Under the pieces are notes generated by a model that had not been told where the DNA came from, made no database searches, and worked only from the letters and a program-made list of their open reading frames with translations. This document shows positions 24,746 through 34,618 of a DNA stretch of 64,000 nucleotides, piece by piece. Position numbers and translations under genes: made by a program. The stretch comes from an uncultured Methanomicrobiales archaeon (GTDB lineage Archaea > Halobacteriota > Methanomicrobia > Methanomicrobiales > Methanospirillaceae): NCBI GenBank assembly GCA_949320185.1, contig CASGHK010000045.1, forward strand, positions 1 through 64,000, given 5' to 3'. Every line of letters starts with the position of its first letter. Position 1 is the first letter of the stretch.

Positions 24746-26251
24746 TCACCGCCTGCCGCCGAGCGACCCCAGGAGGCCGCGGATCAGCTGGCGGCCGATC
24801 TGGCTCCCGATGCCCCGCGCCGCGCTCTCGGCAAACGTCCCGATCACATCGGACGGGCCGGGGGCGGCGGTCGTGCGACGCTTCTTTCCGGAGGAGGACG
24901 AGGACTGCGCGGGTCCGGGCACCGGTCTCGGTTCGGACTCGGGCGCCGTGGGTTCTGCCGCCGGGATCCGCGCGGCGAGGGCCTCGTGGGCCGACTCGCG
25001 GTCGATCACCGTCTCATAGACGCCGGCGACGGGGGAGGTTCGGATCAGCGCCGCCCTCTCCTCCGCCGAGAGCGGGGCGAGCCGGCTCCGGGGCGGGAGT
25101 ACCAGGGTGCGCTCCACCGGCGTCGGCGTCCCATTGGGGTCGAGCACGGAGACGAGCGCCTCGCCTACGCCAAGCTCGGTGATCGCCGCCTGGACGTCCA
25201 GGCCCGGGTTCGGACGGAAGGTCTCCGCCGCCGCCCGCACTGCACGCTGGTCCTTCGGGGTGTAGGCGCGGAGGGCGTGCTGGACCCGGTTCCCGAGCTG
25301 GCCGAGCACGGTCTCGGGGATGTCGAGCGGGTTCTGTGTCACGAAGTAGACTCCGACCCCTTTCGAGCGGATCAGGCGGACCACCTGCTCGATCCGTTCG
25401 AGCAGGACTTTTGAGGCGCCGTCGAAGAGGAGGTGAGCCTCCTCGAAGACGATGACGATCCGGGGCCGCTCGAGGTCCCCCACCTCTGGAAGCGTCTCGT
25501 ACAGCTCGGAGAGGATGTAGAGGAGCAGGGTGGAGTAGAGGCGCGGGGCCTTCATCAGCCGTTCTGCCGAGAGGATGCCGACCGTGCCGCGCCCGTCCGG
25601 GGTGAGCCGCATCAGGTCGTCCAGACGAAGCGCCGGTTCCCCGAAGAGCACCTCGCCCCCCTCCTGCTCGAGGGTGAGGAGGTTCCGCTGGATCGCGCCC
25701 AGGCTGGAGGTCGCGAGGGTACCGTACCGGGCCCGGTACGTCGAGGCGTTCTCAGTGACATGGGCGAGGACCGCGCGGAGGTCCTTGAGGTCGAGCAAAA
25801 GGAGCCCGGCGTCGTCGGCGATCGCGAAGACGGCTGTAAGGACCCCCGTCTGGGTCTCGTTCAGGTCGAGGATCCGGGCGAGGAGAAGTGGCCCAATCTC
25901 CGAGACCGTGGTCCGTACCGGGTGGCCCGTCTCGCCGAAGGCGTCCCAGAAGACCACCGGGACGCCGGCAAACGTGAACCCATCGAGCCCGAGCTGCGCC
26001 ACCCGCGCGGTGATCCGGGCCTCTGGGGTGCCGGGGTGGGCGAGGCCCGAGAGGTCGCCCTTGATGTCAGCGATCAGGACCGGGACGCCGGCGGAAGAGA
26101 ACTGTTCGGCGAGGACGCGGAGGGTGACTGTCTTGCCCGTCCCGGTGGCGCCGGTCACGAGCCCATGCCGGTTCGCCATCCGTGGGAGGATGCCGATCGA
26201 CCGCCCGTCGGTCGTGACGGCAATGGGAAGGGGTTCCTGTGACGTTGGCAT
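24746..26251 (-). CDS. HerA/FtsK-type ATPase, DUF853 family
   Basis: The 501-residue protein begins at ATG 26251 (MPTSQEPLPIAVTTDG). It has Walker A GATGTGKT near residue 38, IADIKGDLSG, the DUF853 segments RILDLNETQTGVLTAVFAIAD and VFEEAHLLFDGASKVLLERIEQVVRLIRSKGVG, and a C-terminal disordered Pro/Ala-rich stretch ending in GLLGSLGGRR. DUF853 proteins are predicted DNA-translocating or pilus-type ATPases whose role is unsettled. It is a single gene between the sensor kinase and DUF61 genes. Confidence 0.9.
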   Translation of the reverse strand: MPTSQEPLPIAVTTDGRSIGILPRMANRHGLVTGATGTGKTVTLRVLAEQFSSAGVPVLIADIKGDLSGLAHPGTPEARITARVAQLGLDGFTFAGVPVVFWDAFGETGHPVRTTVSEIGPLLLARILDLNETQTGVLTAVFAIADDAGLLLLDLKDLRAVLAHVTENASTYRARYGTLATSSLGAIQRNLLTLEQEGGEVLFGEPALRLDDLMRLTPDGRGTVGILSAERLMKAPRLYSTLLLYILSELYETLPEVGDLERPRIVIVFEEAHLLFDGASKVLLERIEQVVRLIRSKGVGVYFVTQNPLDIPETVLGQLGNRVQHALRAYTPKDQRAVRAAAETFRPNPGLDVQAAITELGVGEALVSVLDPNGTPTPVERTLVLPPRSRLAPLSAEERAALIRTSPVAGVYETVIDRESAHEALAARIPAAEPTAPESEPRPVPGPAQSSSSSGKKRRTTAAPGPSDVIGTFAESAARGIGSQIGRQLIRGLLGSLGGRR

Positions 26252-26300
26252 ACGTGTTCGATGAGGTATCGGCGGTGCGGATGATAAAGAGTTCTCGCCT

Positions 26301-26714
26301 TCAGGCGAACGCCACCTGGACTGCAGTCGGGTACCGGGAGACGAGCCCGTAGGCGATCGCCCGCCCAATCCAGGCACGCCCGTCCCGGAACTCCCGCAGA
26401 TCGGAGATCTCCCCGAGCGCCTGGAGCGCCTCGAACGCGTGGCGGTCGGCGAGAAAGACACTGTCCGGGACCTCCATCGAGGCGAAGAAGAGGACCGGGA
26501 GGCGAAGCCGGCGCTGAAGCGGCCCCGGGAGCGCGTCGCCGAGCCGGCGGAGGACAACCGGGTCGAACCGGTACTCCTCCCCGCCCCGTGTGGTTGCGAC
26601 CGGGTCTGGTCGCGCCAGCAGATACTCCAGGATGGGGCGTTCGGCGACGATGCCGTCGTTGATCCGGCCGACCTCGAGCCGGAGCCAGCGCTGGAGGATC
26701 CGGTCGTCGTACAT
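26301..26714 (-). CDS. DUF61/UPF0216 family protein
   Basis: The 137-residue protein (MYDDRILQRWLRLEVGRINDGIV) follows the archaeal DUF61 pattern, with RPILEYLLARPDPVATTRGGEEYRF and the LPVLFF segment. Function is unknown; it is widespread in euryarchaea. I took the ATG at 26714; the ORF track runs to 27368 through the neighbouring gene and is not coding there. Confidence 0.8.
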   Translation of the reverse strand: MYDDRILQRWLRLEVGRINDGIVAERPILEYLLARPDPVATTRGGEEYRFDPVVLRRLGDALPGPLQRRLRLPVLFFASMEVPDSVFLADRHAFEALQALGEISDLREFRDGRAWIGRAIAYGLVSRYPTAVQVAFA

Positions 26715-26786
26715 CGCTGCCCTTAGGTGATTCGGCCTCTTAATTCTGGCGACAGGGTTATCGCCGGGGTCACCCTTATTGAGGTG

Positions 26787-27470
26787 ATGACACCGAAGAC
26801 GGTCGGCGATGCCGTTCTGCAGCGGGATGGAACGAGCTACGGGCTCATGGTCGGGGGGGCAGGGGGCGTGGTCACCCCGGACGAGCTCGAACGGATCGCC
26901 CGCACCGCTCGGGAGCACGGGGTGCCCCTGATCAAGTTGACCCGGGGCCAGCGGATCGCCCTGCTCGGGATCCCGGGGGAGAAGGCTGTCGCGGTCGCCC
27001 GGGCACTGGGTGTCGACGAAGGGCGGCCCGGCGGTCCCTGCATGAAATACGTCGCCGCCTGCCCCGGCACCGCCGTCTGCAGGTGGGGGATGCAGGACGC
27101 CCTCGCCCTCGCCCGGGAGCTCGAGGAGCGGTTCGGAACCCGCACGTTCCCCTCGAAGCTGAAGATCGGGGTCTCGGGCTGTGCCCGGAACTGCAGCAGC
27201 TCGTTCTTCAGCGACCTGGGCTTCATAGGCACGGGGCGCGGCTGGATGGTCTTCTTCGGAGGCAACGGCGCCCGCCGCCCGCGAAACGCGGACCTTGTCG
27301 CATCGAACCTTACCGACGACCAGGCCCTGGACCTGGCCGACCGGCTGGTCAACTACTACGCTTCGCACGGCCGTTCAGGCGAGAGGACCGCCCGGTTCGT
27401 CGAGCGGCTCGGGCTCGAGACGATCCGGTCGGAGCTGCTCCGCTTCGTCCCGTACATCCCCCTCGAGTGA
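26787..27470 (+). CDS. Small siroheme/[4Fe-4S] sulfite or nitrite reductase-like protein
   Basis: The 227-residue protein has the cysteine pattern of siroheme-[4Fe-4S] reductases: CPGTAVC (C92, C98) and SGCARNC (C132, C136), with parasitic repeat-like segments before and after. It lacks the second half of assimilatory sulfite reductases, so it is a single-module form like the small Dsr-like proteins of methanogens. I chose ATG 26787 (MTPKTVGDAV); GTG 26784 is an alternative. It overlaps the zinc-ribbon gene by 4 nt (GTGA). Confidence 0.85.
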   Translation: MTPKTVGDAVLQRDGTSYGLMVGGAGGVVTPDELERIARTAREHGVPLIKLTRGQRIALLGIPGEKAVAVARALGVDEGRPGGPCMKYVAACPGTAVCRWGMQDALALARELEERFGTRTFPSKLKIGVSGCARNCSSSFFSDLGFIGTGRGWMVFFGGNGARRPRNADLVASNLTDDQALDLADRLVNYYASHGRSGERTARFVERLGLETIRSELLRFVPYIPLE

Positions 27471-27736
27471 CAGAGACCCCCACGAGGCTCCCGTCACGCC
27501 TCGTCTGCCGGTCCTGCGGGTATGCTGTCATGCTCCCGGCCGAGACGGCCGGTACCGGGGTCTGTACCCGGTGCCGGGAGGTGGTGGTGGGGGTGTCGGC
27601 CGACGCACCGTGGGACCAGGCGGACGGGATACGGGGCCTCTGCGCATTCAGGTGCCCGGCGTGCGACGGCCTGCTCCGGCCCTGGCGGAACCGGGTCTGC
27701 CCATCGTGCGGTAGGAGTCTGGACGAGGCCGGATGA
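27467..27736 (+). CDS. Small double zinc-ribbon protein
   Basis: The 89-residue protein has four CxxC pairs in two ribbons: CRSC with CTRC in the first half, CPAC with CPSC at the end. GTG 27467 overlaps the stop of the siroheme gene (GTGA), so the two are translationally coupled. The ORF-track entry from 27083 is a shadow in its first part. Function is unknown; a chaperone or electron/metal role for the siroheme protein is speculation. Confidence 0.75.
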   Translation: MTETPTRLPSRLVCRSCGYAVMLPAETAGTGVCTRCREVVVGVSADAPWDQADGIRGLCAFRCPACDGLLRPWRNRVCPSCGRSLDEAG

Positions 27737-27942
27737 CGGACAGCAGAGCGTCCGCGTCCTCGGACGCACCCACCCCGTGGTCACCGTAGCATCGCGCACC
27801 ACCGCGAGCCTCCAAGTTCACGAGCGGTGCGGCTTTTGTCGAGGCCGGTCTGCTCGGGGATGTCGGCTCCACGTTCGAAACGTTGTTCGATCTCGTCCCC
27901 CTGCAGAAGACCGTCAGGAGGGGTGGCGAAAGCGGTGCGGGC

Positions 27943-30612
27943 CTATGGGCACTGCCCGGGGTACTCCTTCCCGCCGGCAACCTTCCGTGCGGCGCCCGCC
28001 GGAACCGCGAGTTCGAACCGCGCCCCATCGCCTGGGGTACCGACCTCCCGGATCTCGATCCCGGTGATGGCGAGCACCTCCCTGACCAGAAAGAGGCCAA
28101 AACCGGTGTTATCGCCGTAGCCCCGCTCGAAGATCCGCTCTTTCTGGTCGGTGGGAACACCGACACCGTCGTCCTCGCAGACGATCACTGTCCTGGAATC
28201 GCGCTCGCAGAGCGAGAACCGTACCCTGGTAACCCGTCCTCCGTGTCGGACCGCGTTCTCGATCAGGTTGTAGAAGACCCGGACGATCAGCGCGTCCGCG
28301 TAGACCTCCAGGTCCCCCGGGAGGTCGTTTTCAACCCGGACCACCCCGAGGGACACGTCCCGGGACGCCTGGTCGATGAGGGTGCGGACGTCCTGCCAGG
28401 CGGGGGCGTGCACCCCGATCTCCTCGAACGTCTTCGTGAACAGGATCATCGAGGCGATCCGGTCGGCGGCGGCGGTGCAGTGACGGGCGTACTCCTGCAG
28501 CTTCGGATCGGTCTGCTTCGACTCAAGGAGGCTCATGAAGCCGCGCAACACCGTCAGCTGGTTGTCGATGTCGTGGCGAGTGATCCCGGAAAGGAGGTTG
28601 AGTACCCGGTTCGCCCGGAGCAGGCTCTCCTCCAGGCGGACCCGCTCAGTCGTGTCGAGGATCACCGCAACGAAGACCGGCGCCGTGCCGGCCCTGACCA
28701 GCTGGAGGTGAACTTCCACCGGGTAGAGGGACCCGTCCTTCCTCCTGTGGACGGTGGAGAAGACCTGGATCTCGACCTCGCCAGATCGGAGCGGCTGGAC
28801 CAGGGCCTCGAACTCCTCTGCGGTGATCAGGGGCTTCAGGTCGAGAGGCGTCATCTGCCGGAGCTCGTCCATGGAGTAGCCCACGTTCTCCAGGGCCCCC
28901 CGGTTCACCCCGATGAAGTGGAGGGTTTGTTCGTCGAAGGTGTAGATCTCGTTCAGGGAGGATTCGAGGATCCGGCCGAACTGGGTCAGCATCGCCTCGT
29001 CCTCTTTTCTCTTCGTCACGTCGTGGTAGGTGCCGGCGATCCTTACAGGTCTCCCGTCCGAACCACGCTCGACCACCCGCCCCTTCGCGAGGATCCATGA
29101 CCATTTACCGGGGCCGGACTCGTATCGGTACTCGGCCTCGTACACCTGGCTCCTCCCATCGAGGAGGTCCTGAAAGCTCTGGTAGGCTCTCTCGCGGTCG
29201 GCCGGGTGTATGAGGCCCTTCCACTGCTCCAGGGTGACGGTCTCCTCTATCCCACCGGGCCGTAGGGGGTTGGTAAAGGCCAGCCCTTCCGTAATCGAGA
29301 CGTCCCAGGTTCCGACCTCTCCCCCTTCGAGCACAAGTGCCAGCCGCTCCCGACTCTCGCGGGCCTCCCGCTCCTGCCGGGTCAGCTCCTCGATCGTCGA
29401 CCTGAGCTCCTCTTCGGTGGCGGCGATCTCTTCGTTGGAGATGATCAGCTCCCGGTTCCTGGCGATGAGTTCGGCCCCTGTCCGCTTCTGCTCGGTGATG
29501 TCGTGCAGGACCCCGAAGAGGACGTCCCTCTCGGGGTCGTACTCCGCCTGGGCAAAGACATCGACGTCCCTTCCATCAGTCCGTCGGAGCCGGTACTCGA
29601 CCTCGAAGGGAATTCCGGTCATCATCAAATCCCGCCCCTTCGCCGTAAGGCGCTCCAGGTTTGTCTGGTCGAGCAATCCTGCTATCTCCGTCAAGGGCCA
29701 GGTCTCTTTATCCAGCCCCAGGATCACCTGCGCTCCCTTGGAGGCGGTCAGGGTCCCCCGGCGGCGGTCGACCTCCCAGTGTCCTATCCCGGCGATCTCC
29801 TCGGCCCGGCGGAACCGCTGCTCGCTCTGTCGGAGGGCCCGCTCCGCCTCCATGCGCTCGTCGACCGGCCGCGAGGTGATCACGATGCCCTCGATCCCGG
29901 GGGTCTCGACGAGGTTGACTGCCACGGCCTCGACATGGATATACGTACCGTCCGCCCGGCGGATCCTGACCGGGGTCGCCGTCCCCGGGTTGGTCCTTGC
30001 AAAGACCTCGTCCATCGCCTCCCTGGCCCGGGCGGTGTCGTCGGGGTGGATGAACTCGAGGGGGCTCTTGCCAATGGTGAAGCCCTCGGGATACCCGAGG
30101 ATGCGCCGCCCGGAGTCCGACTCGTAGGTGATCCGCCCGTCGCGGTCGACGATCCGGATGATGTCGGAGGAGTTCTGGATCAGGGAGCGGAACCGGAGTT
30201 CGCTCTCGGCGAGGGCCTTCCCGGTCGACTGCCGATCCACGGCGATCCGCACCTGATGGGCGAGCTGGAGGTACTGAGCCTCGGGCTCGCCCCCCTTCTG
30301 GACGTAGAAGTCGACCCCGTTGTTGATCGCCTGGATCACGATCTCCTCGCGCCCCCGGCCCGTAAAGAGGATGAAGGGAATACGGCCGAACCGTTCCCGG
30401 ACCGCGATGAGGAACCGAATGCCGTCCATCCCGGGCATCTGGTAGTCGGAGATGATCGCGTCGAATACCTCCCTCTCCAGGAGTGCGATGGCCTCTGCCG
30501 CTGACGCGACGGTGGTGACCGAAAAGTCACCGGCCATCTCGAGGAACAGTCTCCCGATCTCGAGCAGGTCGGGTTCGTCATCGACGTAGAGCGCCCGAAT
30601 TGGCCGTATCAT
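27943..30612 (-). CDS. Hybrid sensor: receiver-PAS x4-histidine kinase
   Basis: The 889-residue protein has an N-terminal receiver domain (VDDEP near residue 11, phospho-acceptor Asp at about 56 in ISDYQMPGMDG, conserved Lys in VQKGG). About four PAS domains follow, with a coiled-coil linker (AATEEELRSTIEELTRQE) between the second and third. The C-terminal kinase has an intact H-box (GITRHDIDNQL, His at about 680), an N-box (FYNLIENAVRHGG) and DDGVGVP. No transmembrane helix is seen, so it is cytoplasmic. This architecture is common in Methanomicrobiales. Confidence 0.93.
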   Translation of the reverse strand: MIRPIRALYVDDEPDLLEIGRLFLEMAGDFSVTTVASAAEAIALLEREVFDAIISDYQMPGMDGIRFLIAVRERFGRIPFILFTGRGREEIVIQAINNGVDFYVQKGGEPEAQYLQLAHQVRIAVDRQSTGKALAESELRFRSLIQNSSDIIRIVDRDGRITYESDSGRRILGYPEGFTIGKSPLEFIHPDDTARAREAMDEVFARTNPGTATPVRIRRADGTYIHVEAVAVNLVETPGIEGIVITSRPVDERMEAERALRQSEQRFRRAEEIAGIGHWEVDRRRGTLTASKGAQVILGLDKETWPLTEIAGLLDQTNLERLTAKGRDLMMTGIPFEVEYRLRRTDGRDVDVFAQAEYDPERDVLFGVLHDITEQKRTGAELIARNRELIISNEEIAATEEELRSTIEELTRQEREARESRERLALVLEGGEVGTWDVSITEGLAFTNPLRPGGIEETVTLEQWKGLIHPADRERAYQSFQDLLDGRSQVYEAEYRYESGPGKWSWILAKGRVVERGSDGRPVRIAGTYHDVTKRKEDEAMLTQFGRILESSLNEIYTFDEQTLHFIGVNRGALENVGYSMDELRQMTPLDLKPLITAEEFEALVQPLRSGEVEIQVFSTVHRRKDGSLYPVEVHLQLVRAGTAPVFVAVILDTTERVRLEESLLRANRVLNLLSGITRHDIDNQLTVLRGFMSLLESKQTDPKLQEYARHCTAAADRIASMILFTKTFEEIGVHAPAWQDVRTLIDQASRDVSLGVVRVENDLPGDLEVYADALIVRVFYNLIENAVRHGGRVTRVRFSLCERDSRTVIVCEDDGVGVPTDQKERIFERGYGDNTGFGLFLVREVLAITGIEIREVGTPGDGARFELAVPAGAARKVAGGKEYPGQCP

Positions 30613-31552
30613 CCCTGCTCTTCACTCTCGCGGACAGGTATCAATACCTTTCGTTTCGTCTCCGGGGCATGGAGTTTGAAGAGCCCCGAGCGAGCAGGAG
30701 GCCGCTCGACCCCTGGGAGATCCCGGCGAGTGCGGTAAGCGGGTCGCCCCCAGCGGTGGGCTGGCATGCCCGGTCCCGGTCGTGGACGGTCCATACCGGC
30801 GGCGGTGCTGCTCCCATTCCCATCGAGGGTCTCTCTCTATTCCGGCTGGTCATCCGCCGATACATCTCCGGCGGCGTGGGTCGCCGTCAGAACGAGTAGG
30901 AGGGCGAGGAGTGCGCCGGAGTGGTAATCCTGCCCAGCTATGCCGATACCCCTTTAGAGGACTAAAAAGGCTGTTGATCGGGCTTGAGTCAGAGAATAAA
31001 CTGGGCGCCAGTCTAGTGGATTGCCCCCTTGCTGATCCAGGCGATCGTATGGGTTGGTGTCATCAGAGCCCGCGATCGCCTCGAAGCTGCGCGATAGATA
31101 AAACCTGCATGGCCTGAATGCCCTCGACGACCTCAGCGATGTCCGCCGCATCGTCCTCAGTAAGGGATTGTTGCCGATCGCCAGGTTGGCAGGGTGGTCG
31201 ATCAGATCCACATGGGGTCTCGTGTGGGTATACCTGAAGGTTGTCGAGTGACCTTGTGCCGGATGCGAACAATACGTCCGTGGGGACCGGTTACCGGTCG
31301 CCTTTGTGGCGCTGATCTACACGAAATATATGGCAACTGCCATCAAGACGACCTGCTTCACCTCCTTACAATAGAGCGAAAGGACTCTTTCAGCAGAAAG
31401 TTCCCGTGTTCAGGGTGAGCAGGGAAGGTTCGAAAGAAAATGACGGGACAGACGGACAGAATTGCAGAGAATGGCGTTCGGAACGGCGTAATCAGAGTGT
31501 TCCGGAAGATCCTCGGTAACTTTATCATCCAATGTGATATCGTCTACATTAT
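30613..31552. other. Intergenic region with no recognised gene
   Basis: This is 940 nt, somewhat less GC-rich than its surroundings. Short ORFs on both strands (for example DLSDVRRIVLSKGLLPIARL on plus) have no recognised family. A TATA-like ctttatca about 34 nt before the ATG at 31553, with no ribosome site, suggests leaderless transcription of the next gene. Confidence 0.5.
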
Positions 31553-34500
31553 ATGAAATCCGAACCTCTCCTCCTTCTATTCATCCTCCTGTTTTTTCTG
31601 TGCGCAGTCGTCCCTCCCGTCTCCGCATCGGAGAGTTATATCTTTACGGGGAAATGGGGAGTCTACGGCTCCGGTGACGGACAGGTCCACTATCCGGAGG
31701 GTATCGCGATCACCGCCGCGGGCAGTGTCTACCTCGTCGACACGATGAATAACAGGGTCCAGAAGTTCACGTCCACCGGTACCTTTGTGTCGCAATGGGG
31801 TGTCAAGGGCACCGCCAACGGGCAATTCGATACACCGAGAGAGTGCGCCGTCGATAACGACGGCAACGTATACGTTGTGGACTCCCTGAACAACCGTATC
31901 CAGAAGTTCACATCGAGTGGAACATTCGTCACGATGTGGGGGGAAGAGGGGAGTTACGGCCCGGGGCAGTTCAGCAATCCGATGGGGATCGCCGTGAGTA
32001 ACGCGGGCGATGTCTATGTCGTGGACAGGGACCACCACCGGGTGCAGAAATTCACCTCGACCGGCGGTTATGTCTCCATGTGGGGCGACCTCGGGACGGG
32101 AAACGGTCAGTTCTATAGCCCCACCGGCATCGCGACCGATCGTGCCGGGAATGTATATGTCGCCGATTCCTGGAACCATCGGATCCAGAAGTTCAGTTCG
32201 ACCGGCACCTACGTCACGCAATGGGGCACGTGGGGAAATGGGGACGGCCAGTTCAACAACCCGATGGATATCGCTGTGGACGGCACCGGATATGTCTACG
32301 TGACGGACCGGGTGAATCACCGCGTTCAGAAGTTTACGTCGACCGGGACATTCGTCACGAAATGGGGGGAATACGGCTCGAATGATGGGCAGTTCGACGG
32401 GCTGTGGGGTATTGCGGTCGACAGCGCGGGTACCGTCCATGTCGTCGACACGGTCAATAATCGCGTCCAGACGTTCGCGAAACAGGGAACGACCCCGGTC
32501 CCGACCGCGACGCCGACTCCGACCGTAACACCGACCTTGACCGTACCGACACTCAAGCCGGTGCCGGGTGCGTCCGGCCTGCCACAGGATCTGGACCGCG
32601 ACGGGCGGTGCGAGGACGTGAACGGCAACGGCCGGGAGGACTTTGCCGATATTGTGCTCTACTTCAACCAGATGGCCTGGATCGCGGGGAACGAACCGCT
32701 GGAGGCGTTCGACTACAACGACAACGGGCGGATCGATTTCGCCGATGTCGTCAGGCTCTTCACCGATCTCAGCGGCGGCCCCACCCCGACTCCCATGCCC
32801 ATCACACCTACTCCGACGATCACGCAGGGCCCTTTCATCGCTCAGATCGTCAATCCCTCCACCGAACCGCAGACCATTCGTTTCAACGACACGATCGCGG
32901 TCACCATCCCGGGAGGGGTGCTCGCCAGCCCGTCGGTCCTCCTCGTTCAGAGCGTGACGAGTCCGCCGGCACCGCCGAGAGAAGGGGACGTGCCCCTCAC
33001 ATCGATCGAAGTCTCGCTCGGCGACCAGCACGAGTTCTCGTCGGAGATCGTGATCGAAGCACCGTATGACCCCGCCCGCATCCCGGCCGGGTCGGATACC
33101 CTCGGGGGAGTGACGGGGGGCTACTGGGATGCGGGGAGTGCCGCGTGGGTCCTGGTACCCGCAACCATCGACGAGGATCGGCATGTCGTCACCCTGGCGA
33201 CGAGGCACCTGACGGTCTTCGAGTGGTTCATCGGGTCGACCGTTCACAAATATTTTGCGACGGCGGGCCACGTCGTCGTCTATTATGATACGAACGACGA
33301 TGCCTTCGCCAGATATTTCGACACCGCCCACACGTTCGCCGACGCACGAGCCATGGCCGTCTGGTGTTCGCAGGTCCTCGAAGACCAGTATTCGACCTAT
33401 ACGGCGATGGGGTTCGACCCCGCGAACCCGAGCCTCGATGGCAATGGCAAAGTCGTCGTCCATATCGGGAAATACCCGGACGGGGCCGAATGGTCGTGGT
33501 CGAGCGGCCATATATATGTGTCCATCTACCCGACCGTGGATCCTCCGGACGAGATCCACGCGCTCCGGCAGGATCTCAAACACGATCTCTTCCATGCGGT
33601 CCAGAACAGTTATATCACGGTCCCGGCTATGCTGAACAACCGCTGGTGGATGGATGCCACCGCGGACTATGCGGCGGGCGAGTGGCCGCCGATCACTCCG
33701 GATTACTTTGTAAAACCCATCGACAGTTCGAGTGAGCCGCACATGTACCAGACTGCCGGGTTGATCCAAACGATGCTACGTGTGAGCGGAGCGACCTTCC
33801 CCGAACTCTGGGACTACTCCATCGCCTCGGGTGGCGACATCTATACCCGGCTCGACCCCTTCATGAAGACGCACGGCTCCACGCTCGGCAAGGCTTACCT
33901 GGAATTCGCCCGGGAGCACCGTACCCTCCTCCCCGACGAAGGGACGAGCTGGTTCGTCGATGGTGACCCTGATTATGAGATGAACCATCAGTTCACCCCC
34001 GCACCGAAGGGAGGCATACGAAACTGGACCGTTCGAGTCGATGTGTTTCCATCCTTCACTGCTCCGCGCCTTGTCGGAATCGGAGTCGTTGACGGCGAGA
34101 CGCTCCCCGACACGACGCTGGTCTTCTTCGAGAACGAGGATCGAAACTGGACGAACACGCCCTGCCTCCTCAACGCCTCCGATGATGATACGATCATCGT
34201 GCATGCCCTGAACGTCGCGGACAGCACGGCCAATGTCGCCCTCTCCGTCCGGGAACCATGGGTCTATTTCAATTCGGTGGAACTGGTCGAACCGAACCAC
34301 CAGCTCGTCGAGGGTCGAGTGATCGTGTCTCATATCCCGATCGGGATCAAGGCCTTGCACCTCGAATGTTCCAGATTTGGTCATAGGACATGGGACACTT
34401 CGGGTTTCGACCCGGGGCAGATGTCGAGCGGCACGATGAGTACGACCGTCGAAGTCACGGGAGATCGGGTGGAAGTGCCGGTGTATATTCGTCGTGATCA

Positions 34501-34618
34501 GCCGCCTCCAAACACGGGAGGTACGCAACAACTGAATATCGATGTCCACGAGGATACGACCGGCGAGCTGCATCTCTTCGGAAATTTAGTTGTTCCGATC
34601 AGGTTGCTGAAAGATTGA
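31553..34618 (+). CDS. Secreted NHL-repeat protein with dockerin-like and metallopeptidase-like domains
   Basis: The 1021-residue protein has a signal peptide (LLLLFILLFFLCAVVPPVSA). Six NHL repeats follow (about 30-310), each with a form of NRVQKFTSTGTFVTKWG, probably one six-bladed propeller. Next are a Thr/Pro linker, two dockerin/EF-hand-like Ca loops (DVNGNGREDF, DYNDNGRIDF, about 345-400) and a second Pro/Thr linker. A C-terminal region carries HDLFH (677-681) and WWMDATADY (698-706), resembling HExxH plus a third-ligand motif with Glu replaced by Asp. Extracellular. Activity is uncertain. Confidence 0.85.
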   Translation: MKSEPLLLLFILLFFLCAVVPPVSASESYIFTGKWGVYGSGDGQVHYPEGIAITAAGSVYLVDTMNNRVQKFTSTGTFVSQWGVKGTANGQFDTPRECAVDNDGNVYVVDSLNNRIQKFTSSGTFVTMWGEEGSYGPGQFSNPMGIAVSNAGDVYVVDRDHHRVQKFTSTGGYVSMWGDLGTGNGQFYSPTGIATDRAGNVYVADSWNHRIQKFSSTGTYVTQWGTWGNGDGQFNNPMDIAVDGTGYVYVTDRVNHRVQKFTSTGTFVTKWGEYGSNDGQFDGLWGIAVDSAGTVHVVDTVNNRVQTFAKQGTTPVPTATPTPTVTPTLTVPTLKPVPGASGLPQDLDRDGRCEDVNGNGREDFADIVLYFNQMAWIAGNEPLEAFDYNDNGRIDFADVVRLFTDLSGGPTPTPMPITPTPTITQGPFIAQIVNPSTEPQTIRFNDTIAVTIPGGVLASPSVLLVQSVTSPPAPPREGDVPLTSIEVSLGDQHEFSSEIVIEAPYDPARIPAGSDTLGGVTGGYWDAGSAAWVLVPATIDEDRHVVTLATRHLTVFEWFIGSTVHKYFATAGHVVVYYDTNDDAFARYFDTAHTFADARAMAVWCSQVLEDQYSTYTAMGFDPANPSLDGNGKVVVHIGKYPDGAEWSWSSGHIYVSIYPTVDPPDEIHALRQDLKHDLFHAVQNSYITVPAMLNNRWWMDATADYAAGEWPPITPDYFVKPIDSSSEPHMYQTAGLIQTMLRVSGATFPELWDYSIASGGDIYTRLDPFMKTHGSTLGKAYLEFAREHRTLLPDEGTSWFVDGDPDYEMNHQFTPAPKGGIRNWTVRVDVFPSFTAPRLVGIGVVDGETLPDTTLVFFENEDRNWTNTPCLLNASDDDTIIVHALNVADSTANVALSVREPWVYFNSVELVEPNHQLVEGRVIVSHIPIGIKALHLECSRFGHRTWDTSGFDPGQMSSGTMSTTVEVTGDRVEVPVYIRRDQPPPNTGGTQQLNIDVHEDTTGELHLFGNLVVPIRLLKD

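Noticed and set aside
30600-30899. Plus-strand 99-codon ORF upstream of the NHL gene
   Set aside because: No family signature, no ribosome site, and its start overlaps the kinase gene start.
32500-32830. CRISPR-like or tandem repeat at Thr/Pro codons of the NHL gene
   Set aside because: The repeated accgac/ccgac units encode a Thr/Pro linker inside an open frame, without spacers.
31577-33769. Minus-strand 730-codon ORF
   Set aside because: Antisense shadow of the NHL-repeat protein. It repeats only because the plus-strand gene has repeats.
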